From: Pteria penguin
Taxonomy: Eukaryota; Mollusca; Bivalvia; Pterioida; Pteriidae
Length of the DNA stretch: 64,000 bases
NCBI GenBank assembly: GCA_035048485.1
Contig: CM068587.1
Coordinates: 54,035,501 to 54,099,500 of the forward strand
Reading direction: 5' to 3'
In this document: positions 1 to 10,888 of the stretch, piece by piece
How the letters are laid out: each line of letters begins with the position of its first letter
How positions within the stretch are numbered: the stretch's first letter is position 1
Position numbers and translations under genes: made by a program
Notes under the pieces: model-generated
The model's input: only the letters and a program-made list of their open reading frames with translations
Databases searched by the model: none
Told to the model about the DNA's origin: nothing

Positions 1-1769
1 CTATGTATGATCTTTCAGTGAGTTCAAATGCTGAAATTCATATGCCGTATTTACAATAATATTAGTACTATTATAACTGAAAATCTGCATTATCACTTAC
101 AATAAAACCAAAACCATACCCCCATAACATATTCGGAATGTTTTAGATCTTATCTTGTTAAAGAACAGGGCATTAAGTAAAAATTGAAGCGGACACATGC
201 AGCTGGTGAACCCATTGATACAGGCTGAAGTTGGTCCATGTAAATTAACACGTTTATATACAGGAGTTTAATCATTACAGGGTCAATGGGTAATTCATCG
301 ATACTACCATTGAGCATGCAAATTCAAATTCAAGTGCAACAGCATCTTGGGACCTTTGTTGCAGACGATCCGAAAGTCACCAGACAAAATCTGGTAAAAT
401 ACTCTTTTGTCTGGTAAAATTTTCCAACTTTTTCCTATTATTTACATGTAAAATTCAACAAAATTAGAAAAATGTCTGGTGAGTTTTCAAAACTTTCGCG
501 AAGTCTGTTGTGGTGATTTTCATAATACAGAGTTATCTCCCACTAAACTAGGAATCTGACTTCATTGCCATTATGACATCTAACAATTTCTGAGGAAGAG
601 TAAATTTTGTCCCTTCACTTCCCACAACACTACATCAGTTTCCATATAACTGTTTAACATCTTCTACGTCAGGGACCTACACATGGGGTAAATAACTCTG
701 TATTACAAAAAGACCAAATATTACTATTTGATTTATGACAAGACTCACAGGAGCCTACCAGGGCTATAAAACAGTTGCTAGTATACCTCGTATACATGTA
801 AATCTTTTATTTACATGTAGTAAGCATGATTTATCTGTCATGTAAATCTGAGAGCTATTTATACTGTTTATTTCATTAGGGATTATATTTATTCACAATT
901 TTGCAGTTTCTTGAGAAATGACATGCAGTGCAAACTATATTACATCATTATTTCTCAATAAATTGCAAAAATGTTAAAGATATCCTTAATGTTATAAGAT
1001 AACTTAAGACAAGAATAACTTGGTTTCGCATTTTAATTTTCCACAATAAATTCATTTCAAACTGTAAAAAGAACATAACAACTTAAGCAGAAGAATATGT
1101 TGCGCCAGCATTTCCGTAAGTGGGCGTGTCTAAGGAACCTATTTAATCATTTGATGGCGTATAGAATAAAAACAACAGTCAATTACATATGCTGTCTTAT
1201 ACAAAACTGAATTATTTCAAAATAAATTGTCATTGTGTTTGAACACAACTATCTGAATTTTATTAATATGTAATTTTATATCAATCCTGTAGTAAAATTC
1301 ACACACCTGTCCATGACCATTTGCCTTCAGCATGCTGGAAATTCCTGATATTGACCGAGAACCATACCATTGGATACCATATAAACACTCCAAGAGGAAG
1401 GAATAGAAGGACCTTCAACTGAAAAGAGACCTGAATAATCAATATATAATTACAACAACATTTGTCAGAAGACTAGAGAGCTTTTACCTTTATTTACCAG
1501 ACATCTTTCTATATGTGTATGCAATACCATCATCATGGACTTAATTTTCTCACAAGAAAACGGTGGTATTGTGGGTTCGTTGGCAATAAATTGACCAGTA
1601 GATTCCCATGTTTTGTTGTTGTGGTATAGTAATATAACACCTATGCCAAAATACTCCCTTTTTATAGGAATGAACGTGCCATTTTAGAAAATTGGATTGG
1701 TATTTGTAATAGAATTCTGAAATTTATGCTCGCTGATACCTTTACAGTGAGATCTTAACTCCTTCAATC
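1..1769. other. intergenic, no gene seen
   Basis: AT-rich sequence without an open frame of convincing length, recognisable domain or tRNA-like motif on either strand. No splice-bounded coding block was recognised. Confidence 0.6.
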
Positions 1770-1815
1770 CCTATTCACCGGGTAGACTAAACGTCAAAAA
1801 GCGGCGAAAAGTGAC

Positions 1816-3015
1816 AACAAGAGGCCCAAGTGGGCCTATATCGCTCACCTGTGCACAAAGTGCATATTTAGAAGCAAGCAAGAAATTCTGTGCAAGGGTT
1901 CTGGAGAGGAAGATGAAAATGTGTCAATCAAACAGAGCCAATGGCGGCCATCTTGGATTACGGATCGGCATGAAAAACCTATACTTGGTAGAGGACCTTG
2001 AGTACTTACTTTCTATGCAGTTTGGTGAAATTTTGTGCAGTGGTTCTGGAGAAGAAGTTGAAAATGTGTCAACCAATCAGAGTCAATGGCGGCCATCTTG
2101 GATCACGGATCGGCATAAAAAACACCAAACTTGGTTGAGGACCTTGAGTACTTACTTTCTATGCAGTTTGATGAATTTCTGTGCAGTGGTTCTGGAGAAG
2201 AAGTCGAAAATGTGTCAACCAATCAGAGTCAATGGCGGCCATCTTGGATCACGGATCGGCATAAAAAAACAAAAATGTGGTAGAGGATGTTGAGTACTTA
2301 CTTTCCATGAAGTTTGATGAAATTCTATGCGGCTGTTCTGGAGAAGAAGTCGAAAATGTGTCAACCAATCAGAGTCAATGGCGGTTATCTTAGATCACGG
2401 ATCGGCATAAAAAACACAAACTTGGTAGAGCACCTTGAGTACTTACTTCCTATGAAGTTTGGTGAAATTCTGTGCAGCAGTTCTGGAGAAGAAGTCGAAA
2501 ATGTGTCAACCAATCAGAGCCAATGGCTGCCATCTTGGATTACGGATCAGCAAAAAAATCACAAACTTGGTAGAGGACCTTGAGTACTTACTTCCTATGA
2601 AGTTTGGTGAAATTCTGTGCAGCAGTTCTGGAGGAGAAGTCGAAAATGTGTCAACCAATCAGAGCCAATGGCGGCCATCTTGGATCAAGGATCGGCATAA
2701 AAAACACAAACTTGGTAGAGGACCTTGAGTACTTACTTCCTACGAAGTTTGGTGAAATTCTGTGAAGCAGTTCTGGAGAAGAAGTCGAAAATGTGTCAAC
2801 CAATCAGAGCCAATGGCGGCCATCTTGGATCACGGATTGGCATAAAAAACACAAACTTTGTAGAGGACCCTGAGTACTTAATTCCTATGGAGTTTGGTGA
2901 AATTCTGTGCAGCGGTTCTGGAGAAGAAGTCGAAAATGTAGAAAAGTTAACGACGGACGGACGACAGACGCTGCACTATGACAATAGCTCACTTGAGCTA
3001 CGCTCAGGTGAGCTA
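1816..3015 (+). mobile_element. inner satellite-bearing non-autonomous element (copy 1, 1.2 kb)
   Basis: It begins AACAAGAGGCCCAAGTGGGC and ends in a hairpin-forming block around AGCTCACTTGAGC and GCTCAGGTGAGCT. GCTCACCTG near the left end recurs inverted near the right end. It is flanked by AAAAGTGAC at 1807-1815 and 3016-3024, a 9-bp direct duplication. The same junction without insertion is visible, inverted, in the right arm of the surrounding element (about 3951-4030). Its interior is a tandem array of a 145-146 bp unit. Open frames through the array are a by-product of the repeat, not genes. A longer relative lies at 59174-61943. The architecture recalls the bivalve pearl/Helitron-like elements, but the 9-bp duplication argues against a Helitron. 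Confidence 0.75.
1985..2940 (+). repeat. 145-146 bp tandem satellite, about seven units
   Basis: The landmark GAGTACTTA recurs at 2000, 2146, 2292, 2437, 2582, 2727 and 2872, spacings of 146, 146, 145, 145, 145 and 145. Every unit contains an AATGGCGGCCATCTTGGAT-type palindromic core next to CCAATCAGA. The same unit fills part of the element at 59174-61943 on the other strand. Confidence 0.9.
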
Positions 3016-3589
3016 AAAAGTGACGAAAAGAAGGCATAAAATGACGAAAAGTAGTAATATAAGGATGAAATATACACAGTGACACATATTATTCATGTTT
3101 ATAGCATGTGTCAACACACTTATAAACCCACCAATGTCTAATATTGATCCCTCAAGTCTGAACAATAACTGCGAATACCTCTGAAAGTGGGGTCACCGTC
3201 AGTAGACTCAGTATTATTCATACAGCAATATATCGAGTCTGAAGAATTCAGTCACTTATGTTTTCGTCTGCCTGTCTCTTGCTACAAACTGAGGGTTAAC
3301 CCACCTTTTTCCTCTTTGTCATGGCCGTAGGAACCGGGGGAGGGGGTTTGGCCGATCATGATGGTTTCATAGATTGTTATCTAATTTTCTATTTTGTTTT
3401 CATTAAATTAATCTTAACATGCAATTAAATTGCAATCTTATAAGTTGTACTGCAGTTGTATGTATACATTTGTTCTTTTCTGCCTTAACGTTAATACTAC
3501 TTTATTTTCACAGGCGGACGGACAGGACAAACACAATAAGCTATATAATATTTGTATCCTTGTGTATGGATACCATGATAACGTAAAGA

Positions 3590-3800
3590 TCATAATAGAT
3601 AGGAGGGGGAATTTCTGCTCGGGAGGAAAGCCTACTCTACAACTACAAATTTGTCTCTACAGCACTGAGTCTACTCTAGAGTAAGTTTTCCCACGGGGGA
3701 AGTCTACTCAAGAGTCAATTTTCCGATGGAAAGTCTACTCTAGAGACAATTTTCCGGTGGGAAAATCCACTCGGGGGGAAAGTCTAGTCTATGACAGCGA
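3590..3800. repeat. CTACTCTAGAG-motif repeat block
   Basis: Several imperfect copies of TCTACTCTAGAG separated by TTTTCC and GGGGGAAAG stretches. The same motif set occurs at 54690-54830 and, inverted, at 56690-56836, so this is a dispersed repeat lying within the outer element. No coding content. Confidence 0.6.
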
Positions 3801-4229
3801 GCAACAGTAACGAGTATTACATTACCGGGTGACAGCCTCAATCGTGTTTGCGAGTTTGACCGTATCCATATGAATGTAGACTTCACTCAACACATATCTA
3901 ACATTTCTTGATACATATATGTTGTTTTTCCTAACATTTTTCATTCATATGATACCACTTTTCGTCATTTTATACTTTCTTTTCGTCACTTTTCGTTGCT
4001 TTTTGTCACTTTTCAACGTTTAGTCTACCCCCTATTCACTGTTTGTTCTACAGGCAATATATTTAACAACTATATCTGCTGTACAATTAATATGCTCACT
4101 TGTCCACCGACGGCATTGTAGGCACGTAATATGGTCAAGTGGACAATTTATACTGCCGCCGACGGATTGCCTGTCAGGCGCATTGCAAGGGCTGCCTGTC
4201 GGCGCTTGTGCATATTCCTAATTCCACGC

Positions 4230-4345
4230 TGACTGTACTGGTGATGACATCTGTCTGATGCATTTCATATAAATTAGACCTTTGCAACGGACCCACCCGA
4301 CGCAGTGGGGGATCTTTTACGTTCCACGCCAATGTTACAGTTCCA
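4230..4345 (-). mobile_element. tRNA-derived SINE, 3' body fragment
   Basis: The minus strand reads like the central body of the SINEs at 14024 and 43860: GATCCCCCACTGCGTCGGGT followed by the TTGCAAAGGTC and GCATCAGACAGATG motifs. The tRNA-like head is missing. Confidence 0.6.
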
Positions 4346-4924
4346 CAGTTATCGTGGAGAGGACTTTTGTCCAAATAATTATTATGGGGTACGTTTTAGC
4401 CATTTGGCACCACTGCTTGGAGAGGGGCCCAGTTCTTCAGAGTCTGAGACAAAACAAAGTAGATATAGGCCTAGCATGAGTATTGAATTAAAAGCGGTAT
4501 AGTACTATACTGTAATGCCTAATGCCGTAATACAACACTGTCGGCGTGTCGCACACATTCACATTGATCATCAGACATCACCACCATCAAACTTCGCCAG
4601 ATACTTACACTCATTTTCATGGGATATCGAGGATAAGAGATTAAGTCTTGTTCATGACTCCTATAATTCCTTATGCCGACTCGCGCTAATGGCAAGGACC
4701 GGGCCTTAACTAAACTTCGTAATGCACTTGCCATTCTCTGATCCTTCTCTATAGTAAGGTCAGACAACGCTAAAATTGGACTAAATGTAAACCAAAAATA
4801 AAACTCGGATTAAAACGAATTTATAAAATTCGCACGTATACCAACACAATTTAAAATCAGCTAAGATATAATAAATAGTCCTCCAAAGGGAAGTAAAATA
4901 TACTAAAAGAAATAACACAAATAC

Positions 4925-5113
4925 CCTTTGCCGCAAATTTTCGGCCTCCTGGCCTTTATCAAGCAATAGTTAGAATAGGACAGTAGATCTACGTAACAAC
5001 CATCTTTACATGTCTATTTCATGGTTTATGTAAAGATGGATGTTACGTAGATCTAGTGTACTATTCTAACTATTGCTTGATACAGGCCAGGAGGCCGAAA
5101 ATTTGCGGCAAAG
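4925..5113. repeat. long inverted repeat, 87-bp arms with 16-bp spacer
   Basis: Left arm 4925-5011 and right arm 5028-5113 are reverse complements with only a few mismatches. Each arm includes GGCCAGGAGGCCGAAAATTT in one orientation. The arms would form a cruciform or RNA hairpin. The motif TTGATAAAGGCCAGGAGGCC followed by GAAAA resembles a degenerate hammerhead core (see findings). It adjoins the LINE remnant and is probably a rearranged transposon end. Confidence 0.8.
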
Positions 5114-5270
5114 AGTGTGTTATTTCTTTTAAAATTATCATTTACATATTGATAGTGAAGTTGTCATTACTGACTCCAAATTTGAAATATGGGGAGATTT
5201 CTTTAATTTCTTCTTCTTTTCTTCTTCCAGTAAGGTGTCGGGTTCCTTCTGGGGCATTTTCGCACACATT

Positions 5271-5680
5271 TCAAATGACAGAATGGTTGAGGGTATCGCA
5301 TGGCGTGGTCCCTAGCGGCGGTTCCCATTTAGTGTTCAAGCGGGCCTGGTTGTAAATCAAGTTTTTAACCACTCTGTACATCATTGTTGCACAGGCTTTG
5401 GTTCGTCGCTTCTGCAGGGATTCTAGCATTCGGACATCCTCGACCTTTTCCTGCGTACAAGTAAAGGGCGATGTTGTTCCGAATGGGGATTCTAGATGGA
5501 GTTTGTTGAGCACTGATGGCATACTGCTTTCCCTATGGCAATCACCTATGATGAATTTGGCTGTCCTGTGTTGAACAGCCTCTAATAAATTTATATGTGC
5601 CTTGGTGGAACTTGGGTCCGACACGGTTGAGGCATATTCTGCGTGCGGTCTTACCAGTGTTTTACTGATGGTCTTGATAT
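5271..5680 (-). pseudogene. LINE reverse-transcriptase C-terminal remnant
   Basis: On the minus strand the frame reads EYASTVSDPSSTKAHINLLE then VQHRTAKFIIGD and later RRTKACATMMYRVVKNLI. That order (EYAS..WDP-like, LE.VQ..A..F, E.L..RR...MMY....) is the C-terminal part of Jockey/RTE-type non-LTR reverse transcriptases. The catalytic YADD region and endonuclease are absent and the frame ends early. It is a 5'-truncated, inactive copy beside the inverted repeat at 4925-5113. Confidence 0.72.
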
Positions 5681-5782
5681 GTTTGGGGCATGTAGTCTTG
5701 TAGAGATGTTTCGACGCAGAAAGGTTATGGTACTACTAGCCTTTCTAGTAATGTTGTTGATATGTGGGCCCCAAAATGGTGA

Positions 5783-5808
5783 CTCTCTCTCTCTCTCTCT
5801 CTCTCTCT
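5783..5808. repeat. (CT)n microsatellite
   Basis: Uninterrupted CT dinucleotides, about 13 units. Confidence 0.95.
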
Positions 5809-6255
5809 TGGCCAAAGGAGATGATTCTCTTATCATCACAGACATTCTATATATTTCCATTGCAGTAAGGATTGACTTAGTAAGTCAAGTGCTTGCAGTG
5901 CAGTTGATCTGGTAGTCCGAAATTCTCTGCCATTCTCCCACTTTTGATATCGGCGGTTTGTGGGAGGGGGTCAGAGAGACTTTATTCGTCAAAAGTTAAA
6001 ATTTTCGCGATACTAGCTGGTATCGGGATGTACAAGGCTCTGGCAACAAATAAACGTTTACACAGCGAACTTGCAACCTATATAATCCAATGAACATTTA
6101 ACGTACTCGATAATAGGGATATCTTTTTCAAATAAGATCTATAACTTTTGCCATTTTATCTGAAAGCACGACAATATTCTCATTTCGCCATTTGTGTATA
6201 CAGTATGACAATAGATCTTGCAGAACGCCTCTCGAGAATCTCGGACTAGCGATCT

Positions 6256-6496
6256 GGGGCCAGTTGTTCGAAACTTTAACCACTGGTTAAGCTAACCAGT
6301 GGTTAAAGTTTGAGAGGCAATTAATTTAATCTATCAGATTTTGGTATACAAATTTAAAATACGTTACAAATCTTTTTTTCATATGCTACTTGACACAGAC
6401 TATGACTTAAAGTCTTTTCATCTCAAAGATATAGCCAGATGAAATCTAACCATTGGTTAGCTTAACCAGTAGTTAAAGTTTCGAACAACTGGCCCC
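6256..6496. mobile_element. MITE with long terminal inverted repeats
   Basis: The left end GGGGCCAGTTGTTCGAAACT is matched inverted by the right end, which finishes AACAACTGGCCCC. The homology continues inward through TTTAACCACTGGTTAAGC for about 45 bp with few mismatches. The inner arms are themselves palindromic (AACCACTGGTT). No coding capacity. Confidence 0.82.
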
Positions 6497-6527
6497 TGGG
6501 CTTGATTCTCGGATCGCCTCGCTTTCT

Positions 6528-6610
6528 TTAAGAGGTTGGTTACCTCCTGCTTCGAAATCTATGTCGCTATATGACTGAAAGCGATGTAAATCACCAACGT
6601 ATCAACACAC
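6528..6610 (+). mobile_element. second-family SINE, 3' fragment
   Basis: AAGAGGTTGG then ACCTCCTGCTTC and GAAAGCGATGTAAATCACCAA match the body of the SINE at 43581-43750. The tRNA-like head is missing. Confidence 0.6.
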
Positions 6611-6921
6611 CAAATGCATTTCAATCTTTCTCTCCCAATTTTTAAGGGGTTAGGCGAACGCTGCTTCTGTCCCCCTCTGGATCTGTCACTGCTTGATTCT
6701 TCATGAGTGAAAATACGTTGACAAATTGGAGAGATCACGGTGGCGAGTGTACAAGAAGAAATTAAAAGTATAGGAAAATACGTTGACAGGTTTGAAGGAA
6801 TACGATAACGAAAATTAAAGAACAAATGTTGAATGTGCGAAAATGGATCGTGTTCGCTGTCGCATTTATGGCATTTTGAAATGTTAGAGTTTAACGATTT
6901 TTAAATATCGTCAGCTATTGC

Positions 6922-7181
6922 AGTAGTGGATATAGATGGGGCGAGGACCCCCCCCCCCCCCTTTCGCCACAAATTTGCCAGACATAATATATAGAAGATA
7001 AGGCTGAAGACACTCAAACCGTGCACAAAGACATATTATTGTCGAATTTCAATTAGACTGAAATCAGAAATGATATGAGTAGAACCCCCAGATATGGCAC
7101 TCAAAATGGCTGAGTGGCTAATACTTGATTTTTACATGTGCCCCCCCCCCTTTTTCGGAATTCCTGGATCCGCCACTGTAT
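6922..7181. mobile_element. hAT-like MITE, degraded left end
   Basis: The right end GGATCCGCCACTG is intact and the left end is a diverged version of CAGTGGCGGAT. The interior has the family features CCCCTTTCGCCACA, CAAAATGGCTGAGTGG and poly-C runs shared with 8519-8722. Confidence 0.6.
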
Positions 7182-7249
7182 TGTTACAATACATTTGCGG
7201 TATATTATTCAGATTTGTGTTTATATAACAAATGATGCATATAAAATTG

Positions 7250-7535
7250 TTTCTGGTGTCTGTCTGTTTGTTTGTCTGTCAACTTTAACCTTGGCCATAA
7301 ATTTTGAACCGTTAGGGATAGCAGGGACGTATATATCTAGAGATATACGTCCCTGGGGATAGTGACTTCATATTTCACATGCATACTCAACAAATGAAGT
7401 CCCTTTCAAATGACACCAAGGGCAATGACCTTTTGACCTTGACAATGACCTTCACGCTAAAATAACTCTTTGGACTTTGTTGCCGCCGGGGGAAATAGTG
7501 TTTCACAAACACGGCTTTTTTTTCAAAGTTTGGTC
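7250..7535 (+). repeat. dispersed repeat copy A (interrupted)
   Basis: It contains the series GTTTGTTTGTCTGTC, CAACTTTAACC, GACTTCATATTTCACATGCA, AATGACCTT and TTTCACAAACAC, collinear with 10650-10888. A 34-bp palindromic insertion at 7322-7355 is missing from the other copy. No frame is maintained; probably an old transposon tail. Confidence 0.7.
7322..7355. mobile_element. 34-bp palindromic foldback insertion with 7-bp target duplication
   Basis: The arms start CAGGGACGTATAT and finish ATATACGTCCCTG, an almost perfect palindrome. GGGATAG is duplicated at 7315-7321 and 7356-7362. The homologous site at about 10728 has one GGGATAG and no insert. CAGGG ends and a 7-8 bp duplication suggest hAT origin (inference). 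Confidence 0.75.
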
Positions 7536-7824
7536 TTATTGTAGCTGAATTCTAGACGATTCGATCACAAACCTATCCGGCCTTTATCAACCGTCCCCAG
7601 TCTATCTGGTCACGTGTCAGTCCGGCATCGGGCCAGTCCGGCCACAATTACCCTAGACGATCCGGCCACCGTACATACATAATATATTGTTTCATTTATA
7701 TTCAAGTTATTAGTTTTTGTATGCCCAGACCATCCGGCCACCGTACACCGTATAGATATTCTATATACATTTATATTTAAATAGTAATACGGCCGCTGTG
7801 TATATAAAAGAATATATCTGTATA

Positions 7825-7868
7825 CAGTGGCGGATTTAGAGGCGGGGGGAATCCTGGATCCGCCACTG
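7825..7868. mobile_element. 44-bp minimal hAT-like MITE (arms only)
   Basis: CAGTGGCGGATT is joined almost directly to GGATCCGCCACTG, the terminal arms of the family at 6922, 8519 and 62872 with the interior lost. Confidence 0.65.
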
Positions 7869-8518
7869 GTACAGGTATATACCCCAGGAGGTTTTTGCAC
7901 ACCAATGTGGAGCCGGCCACCATGTATAATAATACGAAAAGATATATTTAGATACCCCAGATGATCCGAAAATTTGTTCAATATATCATATTTATGGAAC
8001 AAAAACGAAGATTATACAAAGATTAAAAGAAAAACACAACCAATTTAACATAAGATAGACCAGGGAAAAATCGGGATTTATTTGAAATTATTAATATTAA
8101 TTTCATAATAAAAATGTATTGATGTTTCTATAAAAAGATTTCAGTTTTTATTTCAAATTTGTCCAGTTCAGTAACGGTATATTCGGCTTGACTCTAAAGA
8201 ATAAATTTGATTCAAAAATTTGTTAGAAAATTTACCTCCATTACTAACATACGGGTTATCTGGGGACGAATACTTTTTGGATGGTGGCTGGATCGCCCTG
8301 TTACCATATTGTAGCTACATCAAGAAATTCTCATACACAGGGCAGGGGGAAGGGAAGGGGAGGAGTTCATCAGATGAACTAGTTCGAAACGCAAGCTCCA
8401 GTTACACAGATTGCTTCCATGTGAATACCTCTGGTCCGTCCTAAACATTATGATAGATCTAGATCGAGACCGATAGATGCATATTTCTGGTCTAAATTTT
8501 CTGACTAATTATAGAGTT

Positions 8519-8722
8519 CAGTGGCGGATTGGGGGGGGGGTCCCCCTTTTCCCCACATATTATATTCAATTATAGAGTTCAGTGGCGGATTTAGAGGGGG
8601 CGGGTCCCCCTTTTCGCCACATATTTACTAGTAAAAATCCAGTTTGGGCACCCAAAATGGCTGAGTAGTTTGGATAATACACATGTGGGGCTCCCCATTT
8701 TCGAAAATCCTGGACCCCCATG
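8519..8722. mobile_element. hAT-like MITE with duplicated left end
   Basis: GAGTTCAGTGGCGGATT occurs twice (from about 8515 and 8576), with GGGTCCCCCTTTTC after each. The remainder carries the family core CCCAAAATGGCTGAGTAG and ends TTCGAAAATCCTGGACCCCC. The second left end probably arose by tandem duplication. Confidence 0.62.
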
Positions 8723-10649
8723 GAGCTTCTGCAGGGACATTTCAGCAACTGACAAATTAATTGTTAAAAATACAAATTTCTAGGTTATGAGTCATGGATT
8801 CTAAATTACTTTATAACAAGCAACAGCGACATGTACAACTTTTAATGGTAAAATTTTCAGGATCCGTTTTAGTTCGCAAAAATTGTTCACTGACTTCGCA
8901 GTTAATATCACGTCTAAAGAAAATTATATCAATACCAGCAAACATATCAAATTGTAGTTTATGTTGAAATATTTGTTTAGAAATATAAAACAACAAATTT
9001 TATTTATCTTATTCCTTCTTTATGTTTTTGTACGAGAGTCGACGGATTAAGCGCGGACCTGTAACGAAGCCATGAAGGGATATTTTCTCAAGGAAAACAC
9101 AAATTTTGGTAAGTAAAACGCAGATTAAGATTAAAAAATAAACACAATTAGACAATTACTCTACGTATCTTATAAGAATAATATTTATTTTATTGAAGAA
9201 CGTTTATTTAATGAGACATACATTTAAACATCTGTTAATATTCCACAGTACTAGTAGTACACTAGACCAAACAAATTCTGAAATTGACGAATGACGTGAA
9301 CGTGACTACTATTCACAGGCACTGTACAAATACCGTAGTGACAAAGTTCACAATTTCAAGTTATCATGAGATGTGACTACTGACGAATACTTTGGAAGAC
9401 GTTTATCTCACATCATAATTATTGATAATAGCTTTGAAATTTCAGTGTACCAGTGGCAGTGCGTGTACATGTAGTAGTGTAATGTCAAGTTTGTTGATCT
9501 ACAGTAGAGACTAGGGTTCTTATTCTCGAGGTCGGCGTGACGTCACTGTCTTTACTGCTCTACGTAGATACCCTAGAAGTCTGGTCATGGCATTTGGGGT
9601 AAAACACTCGGGATTTATCGTTAGCGTTAATACAACTTTAAGTTCTTCTGTATCAATTCGAAAGGGGTTTTATTATAAAATGCGATCGGAAATGTGTAAA
9701 ACATGTATTCAAAAATTACTTGTTTGAATGACAAAATATTTTAATAATTCCTTTTTACCTAAATTCGTCCTGGAATATGCATTGCTCGCTATGTTAAAGT
9801 GCGATGCTTTACCCCAAATGTTCCAAATGCTCGCTATCAAATACCTGGATGTGCAACTTTGAGAATTGTCCGACTGGTCAGCCCCATTAACCAGCGTTAT
9901 ATTTTTGGGCTCTAACCCCAAAAATATAATATAAATATAATTACAGTGGGTGTGACAGTGAGATCTTAACAATAACATATATAGTTTCTATGGTCATTAT
10001 GAGTGCTAGTGAATGTGTTAACTGGTGAATATACCACTTGGTGATTTCAGCAATAGATATTGCCTTTGGTACTCATTGAATCTGGAATACTGTGATTTCA
10101 GTACCTGATAAATGGTGATTTCATCACCTGCATACATGTATTATCCAGTCATGCTAATGAATGCCAGGGGAGGAATGAACCGCAAGATTATGCCAGGGTA
10201 TGCCAAGGACCATATACGATATTTTTCCATCATTTTATTGATTTACCTATACTTATTTCACATATGACATATATTAACCGACACAAACAATAATCACCAG
10301 CAGCGTTGCTAGACCTTTCAAAAATCAATTAATCGATTACGATTTGCAAAATTGATGACAATCAAAATATCATAAAAGCTTTTAAAGAAGTTCAGAAGAA
10401 CAAAATGCTTTTGTCCAAAACTGCTTCAGGTGTTTGGAAAATGAAAGTACATGGCGGGGCTTTCAATAGCTGCTAATGATAACGCTGGCCCTGAGACTAT
10501 AAATCTCCAAGGGGAGAAGAAATCCATTGCTGAAAATATTTTTGGTTCTTTAGAAAAAAAACATCAGGACCAGCATTGAAGGAAAATTTGGATATGGCAA
10601 GGGCTACATGTACATGTATATGTAGAATTTGTCTAAAATTGTGTGCTTT
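8723..10649. other. no gene seen
   Basis: AT-rich sequence. Short frames on both strands show no recognisable domain and no supporting splice or promoter context. Confidence 0.55.
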
Positions 10650-10888
10650 TTATTGTTTTTGTCTTGTCTGTTTGTTAGTTTGTCTAGTGTCAACTTTAAC
10701 CATGGCTATAACTTTTGAAAGGTGAGGGATAGAGACTTCATATTTGACATGCATACTCAACTAATGAAGTCCTTTCAGATGACACCTAGGTTGATGACCT
10801 GTTGACCATGACAATGGCCTTCGTGCTAAAAATAAGTTTTTGGACTTTGGTGCTGCTGGGAGCATGAGTGTTTCACAAACACAGCTTA
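10650..10888 (+). repeat. dispersed repeat copy B (uninterrupted)
   Basis: Collinear with 7250-7535. It reads GAGGGATAGAGACTTCAT where copy A carries its insertion, so it represents the empty site. Confidence 0.7.

Larger units (their letters stand above)
1780..4030. mobile_element. outer terminal-inverted-repeat DNA element, interrupted by a second element
   Basis: The left end begins GGGTAGACTAAACG and the right end finishes CGTTTAGTCTACCC. The two ends match in inverted orientation for about 80 bp once the inner insertion at 1816-3015 is removed. The arms are rich in AAAAGTGAC-like subrepeats. The flanks are CCTATTCACC (1770-1779) and CCTATTCACT (4031-4040), a 9-of-10 direct match directly abutting both ends, which reads as a target-site duplication. 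Without the insertion the element is about 1.04 kb. No transposase frame remains. Inverted arms plus a 9-10 bp duplication resemble Mutator-like non-autonomous elements, but the superfamily is inference. Confidence 0.72.

Noticed and set aside
1811..3039. Several overlapping 89-160 residue plus-strand frames with repeated KFCAAVLEKKSKMCQPIR-type peptide
   Set aside because: They are different phases of one 145-bp DNA satellite in a transposon; frames shift from unit to unit and also appear in the other copy, so they are not protein repeats under selection.
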